Assembly (NCBI RefSeq): GCF_003226555.1
Contig: NZ_QKQS01000016.1
Coordinates: 1-64,000 of the forward strand
DNA: 64,000 nt
Direction of reading: 5' to 3'
Source: Rhodopseudomonas palustris
GTDB taxonomy: Bacteria; Pseudomonadota; Alphaproteobacteria; Rhizobiales; Xanthobacteraceae
This document shows, piece by piece, positions 42,623 to 51,080 of this stretch. The translations under genes and the position numbers were made by a program. The notes below the pieces were generated by a model that worked only from the letters and a program-made list of their open reading frames with translations, ran no database searches and was not told where the DNA came from. Each line of letters starts with the position of its first letter. The first letter of the stretch is position 1.

Positions 42623-43010
42623 GCGATAGGGGCGCGGTGCCTCCGCCGCGACCGCCCCGATTGCCCGCGTTCGGAGCGCAGCCGTCGCGACGGCAACCAT
42701 CGACACCATAAAATTCGTCAGGCGGTCGGGGACGACTACCGGATTCAGCGGCAGCCCTCTAGCGGACGCTGTCCGCTGTCGTGGATCGTTTGCGACTGTG
42801 TGGTCGCAGCGATATGGAATTCGGTAGGGATCGCGAATCGCACCTCGGCGCACCGTCGGTCTGTGACGTTGTCACTGCATCGTCAGGTTGTGTGTGCGAA
42901 TTTGCGGTCCTGGAAGTCTGTGGTCGTAGATTGAGGCACCGAAGTGGGGATGCCGTCCATCGTCGGTTCGATCTGCGACGACAGAAACGATTGGAAAAGG
43001 ACCTGAGAAG
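42623..43010. other. Intergenic region before the cytochrome c' gene
   Basis: This is 388 bp without a convincing gene. GGGGCG...CGCCCC near 42634-42660 may form a weak terminator for the siderophore operon, and TGCGAC-TGTGTG-GTCGCA occurs near 42790-42808. GGAAAAGGACC before 43011 is the cytochrome ribosome-binding site. Nothing else was recognised. Confidence 0.5.
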
Positions 43011-43451
43011 ATGAAATTGCGAATTGCTACTATCGTCGGGCTGGCCGTTGCGGTCAGTGGCGTTGCGGTTGCGCAGACCGACGTGATCGCGCAGCGCAAG
43101 GCGATCCTGAAGCAGATGGGTGAAGCCACCAAGCCGATCGCCGCGATGATGAAGGGCGAGGCGACGTTCGATCAGGCGGTGGTGCAGAAGTCGCTCGGCG
43201 CGATCGCCGCCGATGCGAAGAAGCTGCCGGCGCTGTTCCCGGCCGATTCCAAGACCGGCGGCGACACCGCAGCGCTGCCCAAGATCTGGGACGACAAGGC
43301 GAAGTTCGACGATCTGTTCGCCAAGCTGGCAGCGGCGGCGACCGCCGCGCAGGGCACGATCAAGGATCAGGCCTCGCTGAAGGCGAACATGGGCAGCGTT
43401 TTCGGCACCTGCAAATCGTGCCATGACGATTTCCGCGCCAAGAAGAGCTGA
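43011..43451 (+). CDS. Cytochrome c-556 / cytochrome c' family protein
   Basis: This 146-residue periplasmic protein has a signal peptide (IATIVGLAVAVSGVAVAQ). A four-helix body follows, and a single haem site CKSCH lies 11 residues from the C-terminus, the usual position in cytochrome c'/c-556. The early Met in ILKQMGEA could be the sixth ligand, as in low-spin c-556. Cytochrome c-556 is a known R. palustris electron carrier. It is co-transcribed with the cytochrome b561-type gene 4 bp downstream. Confidence 0.9.
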   Translation: MKLRIATIVGLAVAVSGVAVAQTDVIAQRKAILKQMGEATKPIAAMMKGEATFDQAVVQKSLGAIAADAKKLPALFPADSKTGGDTAALPKIWDDKAKFDDLFAKLAAAATAAQGTIKDQASLKANMGSVFGTCKSCHDDFRAKKS

Positions 43452-43455
43452 CGGA

Positions 43456-44130
43456 ATGAAGGAAGCGAGCGTCGTCGCCTGGGACGGGCCCACGCGCGTC
43501 TTCAAGTGGGCGCTCGTCCTCGTCGTGATCGACGGCTGGATCAGCAACAAATATGGCGGGGGCATCCCCGCCTGGCACAAGCTCAACGGCTACACCGCGC
43601 TGGTGCTGATCGTGTTTCGAATCCTGTGGGGCTTCGTCGGCGGTTCGACCGCCAGGTTCGGCAGCTTCGTCGCGATGCCGGGCAAGGTGATGGCCTATAT
43701 CGCCGACAAGAAGAAGTTCCTCGGACACAATCCGCTCGGCGGCTGGATGGTGCTGGCGCTATTGGCGCTGGTGCTGGCGATGGCGACCTCCGGGCTGTTT
43801 TCCGGTGACGAGGATCGCCTGATCATCGACGGGCCGCTCGCCAAGACGGTGTCCGACGCCGCGGTTGAATCCGCGACGATGTGGCACCGGCGGATCTTCA
43901 CCGCGATTGAGATCTTCGTGGTGGTGCACGTCGCCGCCAATGTGATCTATGCGCTGTTCAGTCGCGAGCCGCTGATCCGGGCGATGATCACCGGCCGAAA
44001 GCCCGTCGACAGCTATGCGGACATGCCTGCGGCCGAGCCCGGCCCGTGGGGCAGGGCGCTGGCCTGTCTGGGCGTCGCGGCCTTCATCGTGCTGGCGCCG
44101 ATCTACATCGTCGGCGGCCGGCTTCTGTAA
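43456..44130 (+). CDS. Cytochrome b561-type membrane protein
   Basis: This 224-residue, four-helix haem-b protein contains TRVFKWALVLVVIDGW, HKLNGYTALVLIVFRILWGF, WMVLALLALVLAMATSGLF and HRRIFTAIEIFVVVHVAANV. The paired His residues bind haem b. A fifth hydrophobic segment ends the protein. It likely passes electrons between the quinone pool or a donor and the partner periplasmic cytochrome c-556. ATG 43456 (MKEASV) follows GACGGA. A strong terminator follows the stop by 7 bp. Confidence 0.88.
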   Translation: MKEASVVAWDGPTRVFKWALVLVVIDGWISNKYGGGIPAWHKLNGYTALVLIVFRILWGFVGGSTARFGSFVAMPGKVMAYIADKKKFLGHNPLGGWMVLALLALVLAMATSGLFSGDEDRLIIDGPLAKTVSDAAVESATMWHRRIFTAIEIFVVVHVAANVIYALFSREPLIRAMITGRKPVDSYADMPAAEPGPWGRALACLGVAAFIVLAPIYIVGGRLL

Positions 44131-44137
44131 ACACGAT

Positions 44138-44165
44138 GGCCGGCCGCTTTGGTGCGGCCGGCCTT
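44138..44165. terminator. Strong hairpin terminator between convergent genes
   Basis: A perfect 10-bp stem GGCCGGCCGC / GCGGCCGGCC with loop TTTGGT ends in TT. It lies between the cytochrome b561 gene and the convergent TonB receptor and may serve both strands. Confidence 0.8.
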
Positions 44166-44232
44166 CGGATCTCAATTGATCTTGGTTTCAGCCAACCGGC
44201 GCCCGCCGTGACGGGCGAGCGCCAGCGCGCCC

Positions 44233-46560
44233 TCAGAAGGTGTGGACGAGACGCGCAGTGAAGTTGCGGCCCGGCTCCAGCAGCGGATTGTACATCGACT
44301 GCGGATACGACCGGTTCACATAGGTCGCTGCGCTGACGTAGGACGTGTCGAAGATGTTCTGCAGGCTGAGATGCACCTTGGTGTCGCCAAGGCGCGGCGA
44401 AATCAGAATGCCGAGATCGAGCGACGCGTAGATGCTCGGCACCGCGTAGCCGCCGGTCGGGTACTCCTCGGTGGGGCTGATGCGGGTCTTCGCGCCCGCC
44501 CAGTCGACCGCCGCGCCCAGCGAATAGCCGGAGCCGAGCGGGGCGTATTGCACGCCGAGCCGTCCCTTCCACGGTGCGATGAACGGCAGCGGCGTGTCGG
44601 TGTCGGTGTTGGTCGCCTGCAGCCAGGCGGCGTTGCCGTAGATGTTGAACGACGGCGTCGCCTGCCAGCGCCATTCGGCCTCGACACCGTTCACCGTGGC
44701 GTGGCCGACGTTCTGGCGCTGGGTCATCGAGGAGCCGTTGTAATTGACGAACACGGTCTGCAGGAAGTCCGTGTAGTGGCTGTCGAACGCCGTCACCTTG
44801 ATGGTGGCGGTGGGGAAGTTGAGCTGGAAGCCGCCCTCGTAGGTGAGGCCGGTCTCGGGCTTCAGTTCGGGATTCGGAATCGTCGTGCCCGAGAACGCGA
44901 ACAGCTCGGAATTGGTCGGATAGCGATACGAGGTGCCGACCGAGGCGAGCAGATCGAGCACCGGCGTCAGGTGGACGGTGGCGCCGAAGCTGCCGGTCGG
45001 CGCGGTCTTGGAGACGTCGTCGTTCTGGCGCAGCACCTGAAGCGCCTTCGCCGAGCTGACCGGCGACAGTTCGGACGTGGTGTTGAACCAGTCGAACCGG
45101 CCGCCGGCCGACAGCGTCAGCAGCTGCATCGGAGTCCACTCGTGCAGCATGAAGGCGCCGACATTGGCCTGCGTGTTGTCGGGCGCGGTCTGAGTTTCGG
45201 GCGTGACGGTCGTGGCCGTCGCTGTCTGCCGCGTCGACCACGACGTGCTGCCGGGCCGCCATTCCTGGAAGCCGTCGATGCCGAACGTGGTCTTCACCAG
45301 CCCCCACGGCGCCGGCTCCCACGGGATCACGCCCTGGGCGCGGCCGCCGATCACCAGCGGACCGCCGACGTTGCTGACCGAACGGGTGACCACGCCGGCC
45401 GTCGCAGTGTTCACGGTGGCGAGCTGGGTGTCGAAATAATTGGCGTAGAACGATCCTTCGACGTGCTGCACCAATTGATCGGTGAAGTCGCCCGAATAAG
45501 ACAGCTTCGCCATGTGAACCTTGTTCGGCTGCTGCCGCACCTGCGTGTAGGGCCAGCCGGGAGCGCCGCCGACGCCGCCGGCGCGGCCGTCCTCTTCCCA
45601 ATAGTCGCGTAGCGTCAATTCGAAGCGCTGATTGTAGGTCGGCGACCAACCGAGCCGGAGATTGCCGCCGATGCTCTCGTAGTCGCTGTTGAGCGCCGCA
45701 CCGCTGGGCGTCTGATAGTTGCCGCCCTTGCGATAGCTGATGCCGCCGAGCACGTCGAAGCCGAGGCCGGCCGCCTGCGCCCATTCATAGGTGCTGAAGC
45801 CGTTGTCGACCGAGCTGTAGCCGGCCGAGAACCCGCCGTGCGCGATCCGCCACGGGCCGAACGGATCGACCTTCGGGCGCCGGGTGACGACGTTGACCAG
45901 GCCGGTCATGGCTTCCGAGCCGTACACCACCGAGCCGGGGCCGCGGATCACCTCGACGCGTTCGATCTCTTCGGGCGCGAAGTAATTGAGCTGCAGCGTG
46001 TTGCGGCCGCGGAAGCGGTCGCCGTCGATATACATCGGCGATCGCCAATTGTTCGACGAGAACCCGCGCAAGTAAATCTGGCCGCCGATACCGCCGGCAC
46101 GCGCGATCGACACGCCCGGCACATTCTGGAGAATGTCGAGCAGGCTGGTCGGGCTGGTCTGTTCGATCTGCGCGCGATCGACGACGGTGATGCTCTGCTG
46201 CGCCGGATGCGGAATACCAGCCTGCGGCAGTTTGCCGCCTATCGGCTTGAGAGCGTTGTCGCTGGTCGCCGCACCCGACGCCGCGGCCTGCTCGCTCTGC
46301 GCCGGCTTCGGTGCTTGTGCCGCGTTGCGGCGCGACGCACGGCCCGCATTCGGGCGCGATGCGCGCTGCAGCTTCGCCGCATTGCCTGCTTCCACGCGCA
46401 CTTCCGGCAAGACGTGCCGTGTGCGCTGCGACGGCGCTTCCGCTGTTTGCGCGCGTGCATCGACGCTCGTTATCACGCAGGCCAGCGCGACGCTTAGTCC
46501 ACACGTCGACGCGAGTAATGCGCGTTTCTTGGTTTCGAGCGTGAATGCTCTTTGAATCAT
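44233..46560 (-). CDS. TonB-dependent receptor of a metal/cofactor uptake system
   Basis: This 775-residue outer-membrane receptor has a signal peptide (ASTCGLSVALACVITSVDARA). A TonB-box-like VLPEVRVEAG is followed by a basic Ala/Arg/Pro/Gln spacer. The plug contains QQSITVVDRAQIEQTSPTSL and VEVIRGPGSVVYGSEAMTG, and the barrel ends RNFTARLVHTF. It resembles the BtuB/CirA-like group more than the FhuA-like group. It is divergent from a FecB/BtuF-like ABC importer, the natural next step in transport. Its 5' leader has three consecutive hairpins. The ligand is unknown. Confidence 0.88.
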   Translation of the reverse strand: MIQRAFTLETKKRALLASTCGLSVALACVITSVDARAQTAEAPSQRTRHVLPEVRVEAGNAAKLQRASRPNAGRASRRNAAQAPKPAQSEQAAASGAATSDNALKPIGGKLPQAGIPHPAQQSITVVDRAQIEQTSPTSLLDILQNVPGVSIARAGGIGGQIYLRGFSSNNWRSPMYIDGDRFRGRNTLQLNYFAPEEIERVEVIRGPGSVVYGSEAMTGLVNVVTRRPKVDPFGPWRIAHGGFSAGYSSVDNGFSTYEWAQAAGLGFDVLGGISYRKGGNYQTPSGAALNSDYESIGGNLRLGWSPTYNQRFELTLRDYWEEDGRAGGVGGAPGWPYTQVRQQPNKVHMAKLSYSGDFTDQLVQHVEGSFYANYFDTQLATVNTATAGVVTRSVSNVGGPLVIGGRAQGVIPWEPAPWGLVKTTFGIDGFQEWRPGSTSWSTRQTATATTVTPETQTAPDNTQANVGAFMLHEWTPMQLLTLSAGGRFDWFNTTSELSPVSSAKALQVLRQNDDVSKTAPTGSFGATVHLTPVLDLLASVGTSYRYPTNSELFAFSGTTIPNPELKPETGLTYEGGFQLNFPTATIKVTAFDSHYTDFLQTVFVNYNGSSMTQRQNVGHATVNGVEAEWRWQATPSFNIYGNAAWLQATNTDTDTPLPFIAPWKGRLGVQYAPLGSGYSLGAAVDWAGAKTRISPTEEYPTGGYAVPSIYASLDLGILISPRLGDTKVHLSLQNIFDTSYVSAATYVNRSYPQSMYNPLLEPGRNFTARLVHTF

Positions 46561-46892
46561 CGGATTAGTCCCCAGCTCACGAACAGTGAGTGGGGTCCTT
46601 AACGATTCGTCATCTTGCCGACCACCATCCCCACGTTAGCGTGTGGGGCGATTACATCCACGCGGATGCAAACTTCGACACATTACAGATTGCGGTGCGT
46701 GATCCATGAGCGTGCGATTAGCAGCGCTCGCAACTCGACGAAATCAATCCTTGAACGATTCCATTGTCGGGAGCGTCGCTTTCGATTGTAGATGGCGTTT
46801 TGGTTTTGCGTTTTCGTATCGCCGCCTCCTATGTAGGCAACGTTGCTCTCGCCACGCTGGCCGTGGTGAACGCTTTCGAGATCGATGAGGTC
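46561..46892. promoter_or_regulatory. Divergent promoter region with three hairpins
   Basis: This 332-bp gap has three hairpins clustered within 140 bp of the receptor start: CCCCA-(g)-CTCAC-GAACA-GTGAG-TGGGG (46570-46595), CCCCAC-GTTAGCGT-GTGGGG (46629-46648) and CATCC-ACGC-GGATG (46655-46668). They would all lie in the receptor's 5' UTR if transcription starts upstream of 46670. The first two share CCCCAC/GTGGGG arms. They do not match a riboswitch class I know. No LexA, FNR or Irr motif was seen. Confidence 0.6.
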
Positions 46893-47987
46893 ATGTTGTC
46901 ACAGCTGCGCGGGATGAGGTGGGCTCTTGCGATGGCGATCGGCGTTGCTGCTGTGTGCGCTGCGCTCGGTCCGGTATGCGCTGGCGAACTGACCGATCAG
47001 CGTGGTGCCACCGTCGCCGTCGCGACGCCGGCGCAGCGCGTGGTGTTTCTGCCGATGCCGGCGCCGTCGACCTATATGGCGATCGATCGTTCGGTCGCGC
47101 ACATCGCCGGCATGAATCCGGCGTCGGCGACCGCGATGAAAGCCGGCATTCTCGGGCGGATCTATCCGTCGTTCGACAAGATCCCGACCGGCATCACCCG
47201 CGGCGCCGGCGTGGTGCCGAATGTCGAGGCGATCATGGCACTGCATCCGGACGCGGTGCTGCAATGGGCGACTTCGGGGGATGAGCCGATCGCGATGCTC
47301 GACCGCGCCGGACTGACCGTATTGGGGCTGCGCTACGGCGGCCAGGACGAGGTCGAAGGCGCGATCCTGATGATGGGACGCCTCGCCGGGCAGGTGCCGC
47401 GCGCGACCGCGATCGTCGAACGGCAGCGACAACGGCGCGCCGCGCTCGCCGCCGCGTTCGGCGCCTTGTCCGATGCCGAGCGTCCGCGCGTGCTGCACCT
47501 GTCGCGGGCGTCGGACTCGTTCGCTGCCGCCGGCCGCGACACCTATTCGGATTTCGTCATTCGCACCGCGGGCGGTCGCAACGCGGCGGGCGAGATCGGC
47601 GGCAGCCGCGCCGTCACGCTCGAACAGTTGCTGGTCTGGAATCCGGACGTCATCCTGCTCGGTAACTTCGATACGGCGACGCCCGACGATCTGTATCGCG
47701 ATCCGCGGCTGCAGGGCGTTGCGGCGGTGAGGGATCGGCGGGTGTATCGTGTGCCGCTCGGCGGCTATCGTTGGGATCCCCCGAGCCACGAGTCGGCGCT
47801 GGCCTGGACCTGGCTCGCCGGTCTGCTGCATCCCGCCCGTGTCGCGATCGACCTGCGTGCCGACATGCGCGACTGGTACACGTTCCTGTACGATTACAAG
47901 CTGAGCGACGGCGAAATCGACGACATTCTCCGAACGCGGCTGAACGGCGGCTCGGCCGGCTACGCGCGGTTTGCAGGCGCCCGATGA
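46893..47987 (+). CDS. Periplasmic substrate-binding protein of a FecB/BtuF-type ABC importer
   Basis: This 364-residue protein has a signal peptide (AMAIGVAAVCAALGPVCAG) and class III binding-protein features. These are the RVVFLPMPAPSTYMAIDRS first strand, NVEAIMALHPDAVLQW in lobe 1, the long connecting helix, and TLEQLLVWNPDVILLGN in lobe 2. The C-terminal ~70 residues (HESALAWTWLAGLLHPARVA, DMRDWYTFLYDY) are a helical extension also seen in some iron/B12 proteins. ATG 46893 gives the best signal peptide. It overlaps the permease gene by 4 bp. Confidence 0.85.
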   Translation: MLSQLRGMRWALAMAIGVAAVCAALGPVCAGELTDQRGATVAVATPAQRVVFLPMPAPSTYMAIDRSVAHIAGMNPASATAMKAGILGRIYPSFDKIPTGITRGAGVVPNVEAIMALHPDAVLQWATSGDEPIAMLDRAGLTVLGLRYGGQDEVEGAILMMGRLAGQVPRATAIVERQRQRRAALAAAFGALSDAERPRVLHLSRASDSFAAAGRDTYSDFVIRTAGGRNAAGEIGGSRAVTLEQLLVWNPDVILLGNFDTATPDDLYRDPRLQGVAAVRDRRVYRVPLGGYRWDPPSHESALAWTWLAGLLHPARVAIDLRADMRDWYTFLYDYKLSDGEIDDILRTRLNGGSAGYARFAGAR

Positions 47988-49072
47988 GCACACTCGACGC
48001 AGTCGCGGTCCAGCCCGTGCGATCGATCAAAGTGCCGATCGCGATCGGCGCGCTGGTGTTGCTGCCGGTGGTGACGGCGATGCTGTGCCTGTCGGCGGGG
48101 CGCTATCAGGTGCCGGCCGCGCACGTGTTCGGCATCCTGCTGCACGATCTGCTCGGCCTGTTCGGTGTCGACCCGGCCGGCTGGCTGCCGGGCTGGGCCG
48201 CCGCGAGCTGGACGCCGACCGAACGGATCGTGGTGACCACGGTGCGGCTGCCGCGGGTGCTGATGGCCGGGATCGCCGGGGCGGGGCTGGCGCTGTCCGG
48301 CGCGGTGCTGCAGGGCATGTTCCGCAATCCGCTGGTCGGACCGCAGACGATCGGCGCCGCATCCGGGGCGTCGCTCGGCGGCGTCGTCGCCATCCTGCTG
48401 TTCGGCTTCGGCCTGCCGGTGCATCTCGGCGCATTCGGCGGTGCCGCGCTGGCGCTCGCCGCGGTGCTGATCGTTCACCGCGGCGACGGCGTCTCGCCGG
48501 TGCTGACGCTGGTGCTCGCCGGCGTCGTGGTCGGTGCGTTCTGCGGCGCGCTGGTCGGCTTCGTCACCTTCATCGCCGATCCGGAAGTGAAGCTGCCCGG
48601 CATCGTGTTCTGGCTGCTCGGCAGCTTCGCGGCGGCGAGCTGGCCGAACCTGGCGCTGCTGGCAGCGTGTACCATCGTCGGTGGCGGCGTGATGTTGGCG
48701 ATGCGCTGGCGTGTCAACGTGCTGTCGCTGGGGGATGAAGAAGCGCGCACGCTCGGCGTCGAGCCCGGCCGAGACCGCGTCATCCTGCTCGCCGCGACCT
48801 GCTTGGCGATCTCGGCGCAGGTCGCGGTGTCCGGCACGATCGGTTGGGTCGGTCTGGTCATCCCCAATCTGGTGCGGATGGTGGCCGGTGCCGATCATCG
48901 CCGATTGCTGCCGGTGTCGGCGGTGGCCGGCGCGGCGTTCCTGATGGCGGCCGATACGCTGGCGCGCGATCTGTCGGCGGCGGAGATTCCGGTCGGCATC
49001 GTCACCGCGATCGTCGGCACGCCGGTGTTCGCCTGGCTGCTGCGCCGGCATGCGAGAGGACAGGCGGCATGA
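47984..49072 (+). CDS. FecCD/BtuC-type ABC permease
   Basis: This 362-residue permease has ~10 helices and the family motifs RLPRVLMAGIAGAGLALSGA and QGMFRNPLVGPQTIGAASGA. The coupling region is LGDEEARTLGVEPGRDR and the late motif is GTIGWVGLVIPNLVRMVAG. It would work as a homodimer in an iron-siderophore/B12-type importer. The ATG overlaps the binding-protein stop, and its stop overlaps the ATPase gene by 4 bp, so the three genes are translated as a block. Confidence 0.92.
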   Translation: MSTLDAVAVQPVRSIKVPIAIGALVLLPVVTAMLCLSAGRYQVPAAHVFGILLHDLLGLFGVDPAGWLPGWAAASWTPTERIVVTTVRLPRVLMAGIAGAGLALSGAVLQGMFRNPLVGPQTIGAASGASLGGVVAILLFGFGLPVHLGAFGGAALALAAVLIVHRGDGVSPVLTLVLAGVVVGAFCGALVGFVTFIADPEVKLPGIVFWLLGSFAAASWPNLALLAACTIVGGGVMLAMRWRVNVLSLGDEEARTLGVEPGRDRVILLAATCLAISAQVAVSGTIGWVGLVIPNLVRMVAGADHRRLLPVSAVAGAAFLMAADTLARDLSAAEIPVGIVTAIVGTPVFAWLLRRHARGQAA

Positions 49073-49839
49073 TCCGCGTGGAGCAGGCCGGGCATTGGTT
49101 CCGGCCGGAGCAATGGCTGTTTCGCGATCTGTCATTCGCGGTGGCGGAGGGCGAGGCGACTGCGATCCTCGGGCCGAACGGATGCGGCAAAACCACGTTG
49201 CTGCGCGCGCTCGCCGCGACGCTGGCGTTGAAGCAAGGCCGGATCAGCGTCGACGGCATCGTCGGCGTGGTGCCGCAGGCGCTGCGCGGCGATGTCGGCT
49301 ACCGGGTGATCGACATGGTGCTGCTCGGCCGCAGCCGTTATCTCGGCCGGTTCGGTGCGCCAGGGCGGCGGGATCTGTCGCGCGCCGAAGCCTGTCTCGA
49401 TGCCGTCGGCATCGCCGAGCTCGCCGAACGGCGTTACGACCGGCTCAGCGGCGGCCAGCGACAGCTCGTGCTGTTCGCCCGCGCGCTCGCCTGCGATTGC
49501 CGGGTGCTGCTGCTCGACGAGCCGGCCTCGGCGCTCGATCTCGCCAACCAGGGCGTGGTGCTGCGGTTGATCCGCCGCCTGGTGCGCGACGACGGCATGA
49601 CCGTGGTGTTCACCACGCATCATCCCGATCACGCGCTGGCGGTGGCCGACAAGGTGCTGATGATGGCGGGCGAGCCGGTGTTCGGCCCCGCCGATACGGT
49701 GCTCGACGAGGCCAATCTGGCGCGGCTCTACGGCGTGACGGTGCGCCGTGTCACCGTCGAGGCGGATGGCGAGCGCATCGAGGCGACCGTGCCGGTGCAC
49801 CGGCTGACGGGGAGCGATGCGCCGCCGCCGTCGTCATGA
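49069..49839 (+). CDS. ABC importer ATP-binding protein (FecE/BtuD-like)
   Basis: This 256-residue ATPase has Walker A GPNGCGKTTLLRAL, VIDMVLLGRSRYLGRF before the helical domain (typical of this subfamily), signature RLSGGQRQLVLFARAL, Walker B VLLLDEPASALDLANQ and switch TTHHPDHAL. It completes the FecBCD-like importer with the two upstream genes. Its last 6 bp overlap the convergent gene on the minus strand. Confidence 0.92.
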   Translation: MIRVEQAGHWFRPEQWLFRDLSFAVAEGEATAILGPNGCGKTTLLRALAATLALKQGRISVDGIVGVVPQALRGDVGYRVIDMVLLGRSRYLGRFGAPGRRDLSRAEACLDAVGIAELAERRYDRLSGGQRQLVLFARALACDCRVLLLDEPASALDLANQGVVLRLIRRLVRDDGMTVVFTTHHPDHALAVADKVLMMAGEPVFGPADTVLDEANLARLYGVTVRRVTVEADGERIEATVPVHRLTGSDAPPPSS

Positions 49840-50463
49840 CTGCGCGGTGGCTTGCGCCCAGCGCAGGAAGCCATCGAGAAACCGCGTCGTCGCCGGCATG
49901 AACCGGCTGCCATGGTGATAGAACGGATCGAGCGTCGAGACGATCAGCCGGCCCGGCGTCGAGACGCGGTCGTCGTACAGGAGCGCGCCGCCGGGATCGC
50001 GGCCGTCGCGATCCTCCGGCACGGTAACCAGCGGCTGCGCGCCCTCGGGCGGAAACAGCACGCCGTGGATGTGCCAGACCGTCGAGGCTGGCGCGACGTG
50101 GCCGAATATCTCGTGCTCCGGCGCGACAAACTGATGCGGCGGCTTCTGCGCGGGATCGAGCCACCACCAGAAATTCGTCGGGCGCGGTGCGGCGCGCACG
50201 CCGGGGGCCCAGGTCTCGGCATCACTTTCGCCGAGCACCACCAGCGTCCGGCCGCGGGCGAGAAACTCGGTGAGCAGCGGCCGATGCCGCCGCATCAGCT
50301 CGGGATTGCTGCGATCGGGCACGATCAGCAGCGTCGGCTCGGTGAGATCGTCCGCGGTCAGCATTGGGGTGTAGATCACGCGATCGAAGCGGTCGCGGAA
50401 GCGTTCGCCGAAAATGGTCTCGTGATGATAATAGGTGCCGCCGTCGAGAACAGCTACGGTCAT
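49834..50463 (-). CDS. GATase1/ThuA-like protein A, uncharacterised
   Basis: This 209-residue protein was not firmly recognised. It begins MTVAVLDGGTYYHHETIFGE and alternates short beta strands and helices (PTLLIVPDRSN, LLTEFLARGRTLVVLGESDA), the layout of a class I glutamine amidotransferase-like or ThuA fold. The position of the nucleophile Cys is not a Cys (VLGES). Many His, Trp and Tyr residues (NFWWWLDP, VWHIHGVLFPP, FYHHGSRF) could bind a cofactor or metal. It overlaps the next gene by 4 bp and shares its core pattern, so they look like diverged tandem paralogues beside the ABC importer. Confidence 0.7.
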   Translation of the reverse strand: MTVAVLDGGTYYHHETIFGERFRDRFDRVIYTPMLTADDLTEPTLLIVPDRSNPELMRRHRPLLTEFLARGRTLVVLGESDAETWAPGVRAAPRPTNFWWWLDPAQKPPHQFVAPEHEIFGHVAPASTVWHIHGVLFPPEGAQPLVTVPEDRDGRDPGGALLYDDRVSTPGRLIVSTLDPFYHHGSRFMPATTRFLDGFLRWAQATAQS

Positions 50464-51065
50464 GGGCGTGCCTCCACCAGCCAGGCGATGAGTTGCGGCA
50501 GCAGCCGCCGGGTCGAATCGTCGCCGCCGAAGCTCCACAGGTCGTTGCCGCCGTGCATCAGCACTTCGCCGCGGCCGGAGCGATAGATGAAATCGAGCGG
50601 TCTTGCGTCCGGCCCCAGCGTATGGATCACCGTCGCGCCGTCCGGCGGGATGTGCCAGGCGTGACCGTAGAAGCCGGCGACGCCGCGGCGGAAGGTGAGG
50701 TCGTCGAGCGCGACGCCGTCCCAGATCGGATGCGGGGCCGCGCGCGACACGGTGAGATCGGCGATGCCGCCGCCGCCGAGCGGCTGCACCGGGGACTGGC
50801 CGGTGAGAAACGGGTGGGCGATGTGGCCGCTGATCACCAGACGGCCGCCGGACGCGACATAGTCGTCGAGCAGCGCGGTGTTCGCCTGTAGGAAGCGCTG
50901 GTCCATGTGCATGCCGATCAGCAGCGCATCGGCGCTGCCGAGCAGCGCGGCATCGAGCGTGTAGAGATCGACGTCGCGAACGCTGCAGTCGAGGCCGCGG
51001 AGCCGTTCGGCCCATGCCGCGGACGAGGTCTTGTGGCCGCAGAACGGGCGGATGATGGTTTTCAT
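50460..51065 (-). CDS. GATase1/ThuA-like protein B, uncharacterised
   Basis: This 201-residue cytosolic protein starts MKTIIRPFCGHKTSSAAWAE. Core pattern: ADALLIGMHMDQRF, LLDDYVASGGRLVISGHIAH, then HPIWDGVALDD and a final GGNDLWSFGGDD. The alternation and the LLDDYV-A-GG-LV-SG segment match the neighbouring 209-residue protein and GATase1/ThuA-like folds. Again no Cys is at the nucleophile elbow. It is translationally coupled to that gene and 15 bp downstream of the FmdE-like gene. The function is unknown, possibly modification or sensing of the imported ligand. Confidence 0.7.
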   Translation of the reverse strand: MKTIIRPFCGHKTSSAAWAERLRGLDCSVRDVDLYTLDAALLGSADALLIGMHMDQRFLQANTALLDDYVASGGRLVISGHIAHPFLTGQSPVQPLGGGGIADLTVSRAAPHPIWDGVALDDLTFRRGVAGFYGHAWHIPPDGATVIHTLGPDARPLDFIYRSGRGEVLMHGGNDLWSFGGDDSTRRLLPQLIAWLVEARP

Positions 51066-51080
51066 GGTCGCACCGTCCGG

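Noticed and set aside
42781-43014. Small open frame on the plus strand before the cytochrome c' gene
   Set aside because: Arg/Cys-rich, no ribosome-binding site, and it overlaps the cytochrome leader; no family resemblance.
46561-46700. Cobalamin or molybdenum-cofactor riboswitch in the receptor leader
   Set aside because: The conserved cores of those classes were not recognised. The hairpins are reported as an unknown structured leader instead.
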